A program made the translations under genes and the position numbers. DNA of 64,000 bases from Gavia stellata. Its lineage: Eukaryota > Chordata > Aves > Gaviiformes > Gaviidae. This document shows positions 46,155 through 57,380 of the stretch, one piece after another; the first letter of the stretch is position 1; the number at the start of each line of letters is the position of its first letter. The notes below the pieces were generated by a model. It did no database searches, was not told the origin of the DNA, and was given only the letters and a program-made list of their open reading frames with translations. The stretch spans positions 36,498,329-36,562,328 of the forward strand of contig NC_082603.1 of NCBI RefSeq assembly GCF_030936135.1, in the 5' to 3' direction.

Positions 46155-49100
46155 CTATGAAACAATGAGAAAAATGTTAGCTTTACAGAAAACGTGCTAA
46201 ACTTTCAGCTACTGAGATACTGCTGTAACAGATTGCCTACAAGCAGATGCCAGAGTAACCAGAGAAGCTGAGATCTGCCATTGACCTGGAGCGTCAGAGC
46301 CAGCGGATGCTGCCGAGGCTCACCCGCTGCCACAGCGCCGGGCAGAGGAGCAGCACACTGGGTGCCAGGAGCTGCTCCCCGCAGCCAGAGGGGTGAGATG
46401 ACTGAGGGGCAGTGAGCGTTAGCGCCAGAGCAAAGATATTTGCAATGAGATTTTGGGAACAGGAGAGAATGCAGAAGCTGCCACCCAAAAGGATTTATCA
46501 TCCCTCACCCCAGCTACCAGCAGCAGATACTTAAGGGAAGTGTAAGAAACGGGACAAAGTCATGCATCGTCTGCTTCTGACAGGGACCAGTCTGGGGACC
46601 CAAAGGGGCGTGGGGGGCAGCAGCCGACCCACGCAGGACTCACCTCGTGGGGACTGCAGCTCCTCTCGCCCGTGTCAGCGTCTCCCTGGGCGTCTGGGCT
46701 CCCTCCAGCGGGACTGTCCTCACTCTGCTCCCTGACCCCAGAAGCACTCCGTGCGCTCTCCACAACACCCACTACCTCTCCCTCTCTTGTGCTTTCACGG
46801 AGGCCTGCCTGTTCCCCCTCGGCTTTCGCTCCCGCCTGCTCTGTCCCCTCCTGCGGCCCGTCCTCGCCCCCCACTGCCCCTGTCCCGAGAGCTGCCAGCT
46901 GCGGCTGGGTGCCAGGGCACAGCCCCTCTCCCCCTACGGACCCTCTCCCCCTCGGCTCCGCTCCCCCATCCCCATGTGCAGGGGTGCTTGGCGAGGTTTC
47001 TGCAATAGGCTGCTCCCCAAAGGCCATCGCTCCACACAGTTCTCCGTGCCACAGGGTCATGAGACGTGCTGTGTCCCACTCCCGTTCCGCCTCAGCCTGG
47101 CCCTCAGTGCCCGCCGCCGCTGGCCCCCTTCCCTCACACCCCAGCACTGCCTCCCGGTTCACCCCTTGCCCGCAGGCCACGGCTCCACCACCCACCGCTT
47201 CCCTGACCCTCCCAGACTCCCCGGCTGCCTCCTTTCCCTCGGCTGACACCCTCTCTGCAGTTGCCGCCCCCGTCCCGCCCTGTCCGCCCCACACTGCTCC
47301 TGTCACCCCCTCCTGTGCCACCGCCCCATCACCTGCCCCGCTATCCCCAGCCACCAGCCCCTCCTGCCCCGCCACCTCCGCCGCCAGCATTGGCTCCCCC
47401 ACCGCTCCCTCAGGCAGAGCCCCCCACCCTGCCTGGCCACCCACCACAGCACCGGCCACCACCACCACCGCCTCCCTGGCCCTGCTCACACACAGCCACA
47501 GGGCAGGCGGCCCTGGTCCCTCCACCCCCCCCTCACCCAGAGGCCTCTTCTTCCCTCTCTCCTCAGCACACTCCAGCGGTCCCTCCATCCCAGCTGCCAG
47601 GTCCCTTGGACATGCTGTTCCACCCGTGACCTCCTCTCTACCTCCTGACTCTGCTCCAGTTATCTCTGCGGGTACTCCCATCACCCCTCCATTGGGTTTT
47701 TCTTCCATTGCACACTCTGTCTTTGCATTGCTGCCTAGAGATGGGTTTCCACCCAAAAGTGCTTCTGCTGAGCCCTCCTCCTCCTCCACTGTTGTGATCT
47801 CCTCCAACTGAGATGACCCTTCACTTATGTCATCCCCTCCAGCATCCACCAGTGCCTCTAACCCAGGTGCTGTTTGCAACATAGGACCCTTGCCAGGCTC
47901 CACAGACTCCTCCACTGTGTCCTCCGCTCTCAGGAGAGAGCTCCCTTCTACCTCTGATGCCTTGCCAGTCTCAGATGTTGCTGCTCCCATGGCAGCTTTC
48001 CCCATCTCCATCCACTCTGCCCCTGATGCTTTCAGCTGGGAAAACTCATTTGGCTTTACAGAGCCTTCCCCTCTGGGCCTTGCTTCTCCTGAGCAAACGT
48101 TTGTATCCCCTAATGTTTCCAAGAGAGCCCCAGGCTTCTCCACAGCCTCCTCCCCTTCAGAAATGGCTTCCTCTGCAGACTCTTCTCCTCCAGGGCCATC
48201 TACCCCGGCAAAACCTTCTCCTGCCAAGCTGGCATCATCCACAGCCTCCTCCCCTTCAGAAATGGCTTCCTCTGCAGACTCTTCTCCTCCAGGGCCATCT
48301 ACCAAGGCAAAACCTTCTCCTGCCAAGCTGGTATCATCCACAGCCTCCTCCCCTTCAGAAAGAGCTTCCTCTGCAGACTCTTCTCCAGGGCCATCTACCC
48401 CATCAAAACCTTCTCCTGCCAAGCTGACATCATCCACAGTCTCATCCCCTTCAGAAACGGCTTCCTCTGCAGACGCTTCTCCAGGGATATCTATCAAGGC
48501 AAAACCTTCTCCTGCCAAGCTGACATCACCCACAGTCTCCTTCCCATCAGAAACAGCTTCCTCTGCAGACTCTTCTCCAGGGCTATCTACCAAGGCAAAA
48601 CATTCTCCTGCCAAGCTGACATCATCATCCACAGTCTCCTCCCCTTCAGCAACAGCTTCCTCTGCAGACTCTTCTCCTCCCGGGCCATCTACCAAGGCAA
48701 AACCTTCTCCTGCCAAGCTGGTATCATCCACAGCCTCCTCCCCTTCAGCAAGATCTTCCTCTGCAGACTCTTCTCCTCCAGGGCCATCTACCCCATCAAA
48801 ACGTTCTCCTGCCAAGCTGGCATCATCATCCACAGCCTCCTCCCCTTCAGCAACAGCTTCCTCTGCAGACTCTTCTCCTCCAGGGCCATCTACCAAGGCA
48901 AAACCTTCTCCTGCCAAGCTGGCATCATCATGCACAGTCTCCTCCCCTTCAGCAACAGCTTCCTCTGCAGACGCTTCTCCTCCAGGGCCATCTACCAAGG
49001 CAAAACCTTCTCCTGCCAAGCTGGTATCATCCACAGCCTCCTCCCCTTCAGCAACAGCTTCCTCTGCAGACTCTTCTCCTCCAGGGCCATCTACCAAGGC

Positions 49101-52100
49101 AAAACGTTCTCCTGCCAAGCTGACATCATCATCCACAGTCTCCTCCCCTTCAGCAACAGCTTCCTCTGCAGACTCTTCTCCTCCAGGGCCATCTACCAAG
49201 GCAAAACCTTCTCCTGCCAAGCTGACATCATCCACAGTCTCCTCCCCTTCAGCAACAGCTTCCTCTGCAGACTCTTCTCCTCCAGGGCCATCTACCAAGG
49301 CAAAAACTTCTCCTGCCAAGCTGGCATCGTCATCCACAGTCTCCTCCCCTTCAGCAACAGATTCCTCTGCAGACTCTTCTCCTCCAGGGCCATCTACCAA
49401 GGCAAAACCTTCTCCTGCCAAGCTGGTATCATCCACAGCCTCCTCCCCTTCAGCAACAGCTTCCTCTGCAGACTCTTCTCCTCCAGGGCCATCTACCCCA
49501 TCAAAACATTCTCCTGCCAAGCTGGCATCATCATCCAAAGTCTCCTCCCCTTCAGCAACAGCTTCCTCTGCAGACTCTTCTCCTCCAGGGCCATCTACCA
49601 AGGCAAAACCTTCTCCTGCCAGGCTGGTATCATCCACAGCCTCCTCCCCTTCAGCAACAGCTTCCTCTGCAGACTCTTCTCCTCCAGGGCCATCTACCAA
49701 GGCAAAACCTTCTCCTGCCAAGCTGGCATCATCATCCACAGCCTCCTCCCCTTCAGCAACAGCTTCCTCTGCAGACTCCTCTCCTCCAGGGCCATCTACC
49801 CCAGCAATCCCTTCTCCTGCCAAGCTAGCATCATCATCCACAGCCTCCTCCCCTTCAGCAACAGCTTCCTCTGCAGACTCTTCTCCTCCCGGGCCATCTA
49901 CCCCAGCAATCCCTTCTTCTGCCAAGCTAGCATCATCCACAGTCTCTTCTGCCTCAGACACAGCACCCGACTCAAGCCCCTTCCCTGCAAAACCTCCCTC
50001 CTCCACAGCCTCCTCTGCCTCAGACACCGTCTCACCCACCACCTCCTTCACCGGAGACCCTGTAGCCTCTTCTCCGTCAGAGACCTCCCCAGCCACCTCC
50101 TCCCCCTCGGACACGGCTCCATCTGCCTCCCTGCCCAGCAGTGCCCCTGCCCTGGCTGGCTCCTCTGCCCCAGGTGCCTGCTCTCCCCATGCTGCCTCGC
50201 TCTCCGTCCCCTCCATCAGAACTTCCTGCTGCCCAGGTGCCACCTCTGCGCCAGACTCCACTCCCTTCCCTGTCCCCTTTCCTTTGGGATCTTCTTCTGC
50301 CATGGCGCTCTCCTCAGGCGCAGATTCCTCCGCCTGCAGCACAGCCCCTGTGTCTTCCTTGGGCAGTAAATCTCCCACCCGTGCCATTCCTTCTCCCGCC
50401 TCTTCGGTGCGAGCATCTCCTCCCTCAGCAACAAAATCTTCCTCCTCAAGTGCTTGTCTCTCCCCTACCATCTGCCCTTCTCGTACCACTTGTCCTGCTG
50501 CCTTCTCCACGTCAAGTGTTCTTGTTCCCTTTGCCAAGAAAGCTCCATCTGGTGCTATTAAGAAATAATCAAAACATTAGTTCTATTGAGAACTGTGTTA
50601 GTGTTAAGGCTGTTTTACAGGGTTATTATTAAAGATGCTATCTCTCCCAAGCAATGAAGAACATCAGCATGGTGACGAGAAGAAAACTTGCTGTGCTGCT
50701 TCTCATCACGCACCTGTGCTCTGACTACGTTTCTAGCGCTGCCATTCTGGCATCTGGCATAACTAATTTAAGCAAAAATGTTGATGCGTGATCAGCTTTC
50801 ATCTCTGATAGTTCTGCCTGCCCTGCCTACTCTCCCTCCTTCCCTCACCTGCCTAGTGGGGAGCTCAGGTGTGTGTATGCAATAGCTATAAGCTTGACAA
50901 TAACATTCAAAAATAGGTGGCAAATCGCTCCTGTAAAATATGCACACACAAGAAGAAGAATACTCAGCTTTTCAAGTAAAATGGGTAATTGCTTCCCGTG
51001 GATTCTGTAATTACACCAGGGGAATAATACAGGGTCGATTCCTGCCCCCTGGCAATTTAACGGCAGTGCCTCATTGAATTCGGTGCTCCAGGATCTGTCC
51101 CTGGGCAGGCACCCCAGCAGTCTGTGCTGCCGCACCCGTGTTCTGTACAAACATGGCAGGGTCCTATTCTTTAGAAAATGAGAGGTTTTGTGCCACTGAA
51201 AGGAGCAAGGAGCGATGTCTCTCCCAAGCTACCCTTTCTCAAAATGGGCAAAGGCTTTCCTGCCCCAAATCATCTCCCACTGATTTTGACTTATTTTACC
51301 TTCTTGCACTACTGCTGCACTCCACAATTACTGCTTTTTGCTGCCTGCTCGGGCAACCACCTGTGCAACTAGACCCCATCTCTGGAATGGCAGCCAGAGA
51401 AGTACTCCAGGCCACAAACAGTCCTGGAGGACACTACTTGTCCGGCCCGTCTCTGCCAGCGGAGCGGAGCTTGTGTCCGGTTTCCCACAACCCTTCCACT
51501 GGCCTTGCTGCTCCCCACCGCCACTCTTCCCTTCCTGCCCTTCAGAGCCGGACCTGATTCCCGCACGGAGCAGGTCTGCTGCAGAGGAAAGCAGAAGGTG
51601 CACAAGGCCTTCCAGGGAGAGAATGGAGGATGGGGAAGGAGAGGAGAGATCACAGCAGGTTGTTTCCTCCCACATCACCTGAACGCTAGACCACACTTTA
51701 AAATTAGAAACTCTGTATTTTGCAATACGAGAAATCACAACTTCATCCAAGACTGCTGGAATTTCCTCGCTGCCAATTATGCCATTATGCATGGCGATAG
51801 AGCCTGCAGTTCAGCTTCATTCCTAGTCTGTCAGTCCCATCCTGCCTGTCTTGACAATGCATTTCCCAAGGCGGCCCCACACTGCCTGGCGGCAAAGGGA
51901 AACTCACTAGATTCCTGCTTTCTCCAGCTACTTTCTTGACTGGCAGCTGGTTTTTTCACGGCCTGGATTCTTTACCTAGGACCATTGTAACTGCCAAAAA
52001 AGCATTAATTATACATGACTACAGAAGCCAGCTAGTCATCACCCAATTTTATGTAAGTTAGGAAAGAAAAGAGCACAAGGAGGGTTTGATAGCCTAGAAA

Positions 52101-55100
52101 GGAAAGGGAAAGGGCAAACACTTCTATAAAAAGACTTCAGATGAATAAGATTTAATCCATGTCCCTGATTGACAGCCAACCTCACCTTCATTGGCATCAT
52201 GCTTTGTACTTGTTATGTTCTCCTCTTCCTCATCTTCACAGGAATCACTAGGTTCAGGTTCAGAATTCACAGGATGAAGATTTCCAATTGCCTTTGCTAT
52301 TTCCTTCTGGACTGGTTGCCAATCTTCAAAAACTATCACAAAGTTAAGAAAGAGGAATAAGAAAGAGAAACCATTAAAAAGCAAAAGGGGAGTAGAAGTC
52401 ATCCAGCTATCTCAGCTTGGTTTAAAATTTGAAATGTTAGGGCACACCTGACTAGAGCCATGTAAATCTTCACCAGCAATAATTTAAGTAGATTAAAACC
52501 AAATGGAGACAACCATTAAAAATCCAAGGGAAAATTCATGCAGGAGCATCTACTGAAACATAGAGCAGGAATCTTCCACAGCATTTTCACAAAACAGTGG
52601 GATATCTTTTGTCAGGCAGTCTGAGGGGGGTTCAACATACAAGCAACAACATTGCTTTATAGACATAGAATTGTTTTTGTTCTATGAATACTTTTCTTGG
52701 AAAAAAAAAAAATAAAATTTCTATGTTAAGCTCCCAACTACAGTTTTGGAGATTTCTCAATTCCCCAACCTAAGTAAGTGACTGAAGACCTATGCTTATC
52801 TATAACTAAATGGGAAGTATTTTCTGCTCTGTAAATGCAATGATCGTGATGCTTCACAGTCAAGTCGTATATTTGACATCATTGTTAAGATTGTGCTATC
52901 AGTTCCGTTTTTGCTTTAAGACTTATTGGATGATTACATGAATGGCTTTCAAGCTAGTAATACTAAACAACTTCTTTATGAGCAGTATCCCAGCCATGGA
53001 CACAGTCCGATCCCTTCAGCATCTCCTCTGAGAGCTCTTCCCTCCAGCAACCCAGGCTTCTCCCTTCAAGTTCTGTCATTTTTCTGCATCTTTCCTTTTC
53101 TGTTGCAGTTCTTGGCTTAGTCTTTTACACAAACAGCTTGCTAGTTTGCCACTGGTATGGATTGACAGCATAAAGTCAAATCTCACCCTTGGTTTTACTG
53201 CCCAGTGGCCTCTATTGCCAGTATACTGCGTCCGTTAGGAACCACCAACCTTCAGATGCACCTCTGAAACAGCTGCCCGCTTTTGTTTGCGTTACGACAG
53301 CATGAGACTTGATGGATTCCTGTTGCTGCTTGGATGGTGCCAGTGGTCACGTTTCAGACTGCTGCTCTGCAGCTTGGAACTATCAAGTCTTTGATCGAAA
53401 GGGAGTCACTCAGTCAATTGCTTGTACTCGATACTTATGTCAAGCATAACTTTCAGATCATAAAGGAGACAATCACAGCATTTCTAGATCTTATTACTGT
53501 ATGTGACATGAAGCAATACACCGGCCAGCTTCATCTACGCAGTGGAAGTGCTGCAGAGGCACTTGTTCCAAATTTCAGTTTCTAGATGTCTACAGACAAG
53601 TTCTACGTCAAGGCTCAGTGAGAACACGGACACTTTTCAACATCTTCACCAATGATCTTTCCAGAATCAATCTACGGCATTTTATTTAGACAAAAAGTAT
53701 TTTGTTTGAGAATAGAGGAGCAGGGTTTCAGCCAGTGAGAAAAAAAGATCTGAATCCTGACTTGGCCTTCTATCACAAAAATACAGAGACTGAAGCCAAT
53801 TGCCACAACAAACCACTGAACATCTTTCTGGCTAAATCATGACTCACAGCCTAGTGAAATATCTTGACTTTCATGCAACACCTTATTTCAGTTCCTCCGC
53901 AAATAAAAATAAGGAGCCATGAGCAAAAAGCTAATGCTCCCACACTAAGGAGCTGGCTGACTTCAGGCTACTCTGCAGTTAAGCATGTAATAAAGGTACC
54001 CAAAATTCTGGGCTTCATAAAGAATGGACAGGACAGAAGCAGTGAACCTGCTGCGACAGGAGCCCGAGGCTGGTAGTATCAGCAGATTCAAAACCAGACC
54101 AGACAAACTCATGGACATCAGATCCATAAATGGTTACAAAAGGACTAGGCAGGCATTTTTTTCTAAGAGCTGTTATACAAAAGATCGGAGTGCCGGAGAG
54201 CTACGAAACGAGTGAAATTCAGAAAACAGAGCCCCTTGCCACTGTGAGACGCAGACTACTGTGAGAGATGTGCCTCTGGGCTGATCTGTCGGGCACTTGT
54301 GAAGCTACCATGAGCTCTGCTAGAAGAAAATCAGTTGCATAAAAATAAGCACAATAAGACTGACCGACCTGGCCACTAGTTTCATCCAAATTGCCCACTT
54401 AACCCACAGAAATACTGTCTTGCCTCAGAGCGTTTGTACAGGTCTTGTATGGATCGCTGCCACTTCTGGGCGTCATATATTGAAATCACATGTACTTGCA
54501 TGTGGCTGAATATTCCCTCCAGCAATTTATTAAGAAAAATGGCTATCAATTCTTATGAGATTGATTATTTTTACACGTGTAGCTGTGTGTATGGGATTTA
54601 ATCTGCCTGCTGCTTCAATCAGTCAGGGCACTGAAAGGTCCAGGAGTGGGAGAGCTGTTGTTCCCACTGGCTTGCAGTGAGGAGAAGACTTAACACTGTC
54701 TTCCCTGCCGCAACCTTGCACTCTTCTCTTCCCAAATCCCTGCCTCTCTCTTGCCAATGCACAGCCTGTGCTCTCTCACCTTTTTTCTGTGAGGTTGCTT
54801 TTTTCTACACTGTTGATTCTGTCTTTCTACTCGCCCTTGTATATGTTATTTTTCTTCTTTTTTCACTTTTTATTTTATTTTTTCTTCTTCTCCCTCCTGT
54901 GGTTCCTCCTACTTTATGCTTACACCCATCCTTCCTACCCCATCAGTACCCGGCACCCACACAGCTCTGAACAGAAATGTGAGAAAACTTTTAAAAGAGC
55001 ATTTCAGTCTACAGTTCAAAAGGCACTTCCTCAGGATGAAGGCCTTTGCCTATACCATAGGTTCTAAAGGGCAGTGATGGCTTCACTCCTTGCTGTCACA

Positions 55101-57015
55101 TTTCACCTGGGTGAAACACTAAGATCTGCTCTGCAAGGCACCATGAAAGTCGAGCAGGGAAGGTCCCAGAAGAGCATTTATAAGGTTCCTCCTGGGACCC
55201 AAGATCCTGACAGAGGTCTCTGCACAACAGGGCACAACCTGCTCGAATCATTCTGACGTTTCAGCGTTGCAGAGAAAACAAGCAGCTTTCTGCTCCACGA
55301 CATCCCTTGGCTGCCTCACGCAGAGGCACAGGCAGCACTCTCTTCGACTTGATGAAATACCAAGTGCTTTGCCAGGTGTGGTGCGTGTATTTTACTCTGA
55401 GCTGATTATAGGCCTGAAGTCTGACTAGCTGGCAGTTCTTTGCAGTTTACTGCCTGTGTAACATTTGGCAAAAGGGAATTGACAGTCTATCAAAACACAG
55501 AGCCCAGGGAAGGATGACAAATACTGCTCACAATAACTCCCTCTCTTGGGATCAGCCATATCTCCTTGTCACAAAGAGCACAGCAAGATCAGAAAACGCG
55601 CAGCAGGAGCCCATTCCAGGTACTTCCAAACTCCTGACAGATCCTGTCACACCACCAGCTACGATTTGCGCAGATGCAGCCTGCAACTGAACAACCCCAG
55701 AGGAGCATTTTGCACCTTGTGCCTTCTTCAGCATATACAGTTTTCTCGGATAAATTAGTTCTGCGCTGTTAATGACAGCACTGGTTAGGAGAAATCCTGT
55801 CACAAGCAGAGCATGATGGGTCTCATCGGGGCAAAACCAAAACAGTGCATACTAGGCCCACCTGAACGCAGGCTGGACGGCTGATGAGAGTGACCAGCCC
55901 TACAGAGAAGTTCATACGAAAGAATCAGGGAGGCCCAAGAACGGACTGAGAACCCATTCTGCAGTCACAGTAAAGGACTGAGCTCTTGTAGCCCTCCGGG
56001 TGTCTCTGGAGGCTTTTAGCCCTCACCCTCTTAGAGGACTGGAGTAGTGGGAGTTGTAAACGCCTGGCACTTCTTTTAAGACTATAGACACCCTTAAATT
56101 TTTGAATTAGAACATTCATCATGGCAGCAACTGTGCTAAGTGCCTAGAAGAAGCTAAGATTCCCATGTGACCTTTGTTACCCCACAATATTCCTTTAGCA
56201 TGCTCATTATATCTCACAAAAGGTGTTATCTTTTTCTTTCATTGCTCTACACCCAGTTTCTTGGCAATTCTTTATTTGCTATAAAATTTACCTAGACAAC
56301 CCCCATGTAGATGGGCAGAAATCTGTATGCAATTTAGGAAGTCATTCCTATCTGTAATTTTTGTGATTCAATGATTTTTCTTGTCCTTCCTTGATCTGCA
56401 CTCTCCCTGAATCTCAGGTAGTCTCCTGGCAGCAGAGATGATGCAGGACTTGACTGAGAAGTAAACGCTGTTACCCACATAACATTTGGACAATCTATCT
56501 ATATTTGATAGAGGATCTCTTTTCAAACCTAGAGCCGTGAAACCACGTGTGTTGAATGTAAGCACACAGGAATTTATGCTAATACAGAACAGCACTATTG
56601 TCTTAGGCTAACTCAGTACCAGACTACTAGTCTGCTATGACTAGTCTGACTATGTTACTTTCTACTGACACGGCCTGTTTGAGTTCCCCATTAACTTCAG
56701 GACTTTGATGCTGTATTGCCATTATATTTTCCCGAAAAATTCCGGTCTTTTTCCTTGCTGTTAGATCTTCTGGGTTTGCCTTTTCGGCTTCATCTAGTCC
56801 TTCCTTTTCCAGTGCAAAAGTTTTCTGATTTTCCTCCATTCTGAGCAGCTTATTCTCCTCATTTCCATATTGGGCATGTGCAGCGTTATCAGATGCTCTT
56901 TTGACATTATACTCCTCTTCGCCCTTAACATTGTCTTTCATCGTTTCAGCATAAGAGTCATCTTCGCTGCTGTACAGATTACTGATGGATGAGCAAGAGT
57001 GTGCAGGCCTCCTAT
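46083..57015 (-). CDS. ERICH3: ERICH3 (glutamate-rich 3), 3' part, four coding exons
   Basis: Minus-strand gene, convergent with TNNI3K as in human 1p31.1. Coding exons in transcript order: 57015-56659, 52332-52186, 50554-46644 and 46154-46083. The first three meet in phase 1 and the last junction is phase 0; all borders are AG/GT. Together they give about 1,490 residues, extremely rich in Glu, Ala and Gly. Visible landmarks are SCSSISNLYSSEDDSYAET, NSEPEPSDSCEDEEEEN, the 18-copy acidic repeat and the end DVANPDAVVVPSVQPQDGEE-TLL. The full protein has an N-terminal region with a DUF4590 domain, which is upstream of the window. ERICH3 is reported to act at primary cilia and in vesicle-related functions in neurons; the sequence itself shows only a long acidic, probably disordered C-terminal half. 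Identification rests on synteny, composition and exon style. Confidence 0.85.
46155..46643 (-). other. ERICH3 last intron, 489 bases
   Basis: Between donor GAG|GTGAGT and acceptor CATAG. It begins with an 81-base in-frame extension of the large exon and otherwise has no recognised content. Confidence 0.7.
46644..50554 (-). CDS. ERICH3: ERICH3 large acidic exon
   Basis: A 3,911-base exon encoding 1,303 full codons. The acceptor is CTTAATAG with reading APDGAFLAKGTRTLDVEK; the donor is CACGAG|GTGAGT after GERSCSPHE. Order of content: Glu/Ala-rich lead (about 50.5-49.95 kb), the 18-copy repeat (49.94-48.14 kb), a more unique acidic segment with GSSQLEEITTVEEEEGSAEA, and a GC-rich Ala/Gly/Val block (about 47.6-46.9 kb) that is far less acidic. 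The frame stays open 81 bases past the donor to a TGA at 46560-46562, so intron retention would give a different 27-residue tail. The opposite strand is also largely open because the repeat length is a multiple of three and low in stop-forming triplets; those frames are shadows. Confidence 0.88.
48140..49937 (-). repeat. ERICH3: 18-copy in-frame coding minisatellite in ERICH3
   Basis: Eighteen tandem units of 32-34 codons (96-102 bases), about 599 residues in all. Core of a unit: DDTSLAGEGFALVDGPGG followed by EESAEEAVAEGEEAV. Variable sites are the second word (DDT, DDDA, DDV, DDDV), FAL/FDG/IAG after SLAGE, and A/T before V at the end. Units 3 to 13 mostly alternate 34 and 33 codons, a two-unit higher-order period of about 201 bases. 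Length changes are all whole codons. The coding strand carries GAAGGGGAGGAGGCTGTGG in most units. Confidence 0.95.
50555..52185 (-). other. ERICH3 intron, 1.6 kb
   Basis: Moderately GC-rich between 51.1 and 51.9 kb, with overlapping ORFs up to 154 codons on both strands. None shows a recognisable domain, and no splice-flanked exon was seen. Confidence 0.7.
52186..52332 (-). CDS. ERICH3: ERICH3 49-codon exon
   Basis: Reads FEDWQPVQKEIAKAIGNLHP, VNSEPEPSDSCEDEEEENIT and STKHDANE between acceptor TTTGTGATAG and donor GAAG|GTGAGG. Phase 1 at both ends. The DWQPV and SEPEPSDS words are, as I recall, among the conserved parts of ERICH3. Confidence 0.85.
52333..56658 (-). other. ERICH3 intron, 4.3 kb
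   Basis: AT-rich unique DNA with a T-rich plus-strand tract around 54.84-54.90 kb and an A-run near 52.70 kb. No repeat family or exon recognised. Confidence 0.7.
56659..57015 (-). CDS. ERICH3: ERICH3 exon, acidic/Ser region
   Basis: A 357-base exon preceded on the minus strand by TTTGCTATTTCTAG and read as DRRPAHSCSSISNLYSSEDD, SYAETMKDNVKGEEEYNVKR and so on to NGELKQAVSVE. The donor chosen is GAAA|GTAACA because it gives phase 1, which the next exon needs (its first two bases complete an Ile codon). GTAGAA five bases earlier is an alternative donor but would break the frame. The SSISN-SSEDDSYAE stretch resembles the Ser/Asp-rich region of human ERICH3 as remembered. Confidence 0.8.
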
Positions 57016-57370
57016 CTAGAAATAGCAAACACAATTTTGCTTTAATATTTGTCACGAAAACATCTGCATTCACTGGCCACTAGTTCCCTTTGCTATGCAC
57101 AAAGGGACAGACGCTCATCTGATATCAATCTCTGAATTACACTATCCAAGGATATCATCACAAAATTCCAGTAAGTGTAATAGAAGAACGTTGCCCAGCT
57201 GTATCAAAGTGTTAAAATCACAGCCATTTAACATATTTTCTTCTGATAATGGAAATTAACCAGATTAGCTCCATCAATCACACAGAAATACACCTCCAAA
57301 AGCACGTCTAAGTGTAACTCAGACAGGTTTTAAAATAGTTTCTTGAGCTCCATTTGATAAAAGATTTCAG

Positions 57371-57380
57371 CCATAGCAAC
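57371..57380 (+). promoter_or_regulatory. RFX half-site-like CCATAGCAAC
   Basis: One base from CCATGGCAAC, the strong half of the X-box bound by RFX factors of ciliary genes. It is a single half site in an ERICH3 intron, so only suggestive. Confidence 0.2.

Noticed and set aside
46672..47811. 379-codon plus-strand Ser/Pro-rich ORF as a gene
   Set aside because: It is the antisense of the GC-rich Ala/Gly block of ERICH3, whose splice sites and frame are well supported; low-complexity composition explains the lack of stops.
48930..50369. 479-codon plus-strand ORF with repeated HSLLPFSNSFLCR as a gene
   Set aside because: It is a third frame over the ERICH3 coding repeat; the regularity comes from the repeat unit being a multiple of three.
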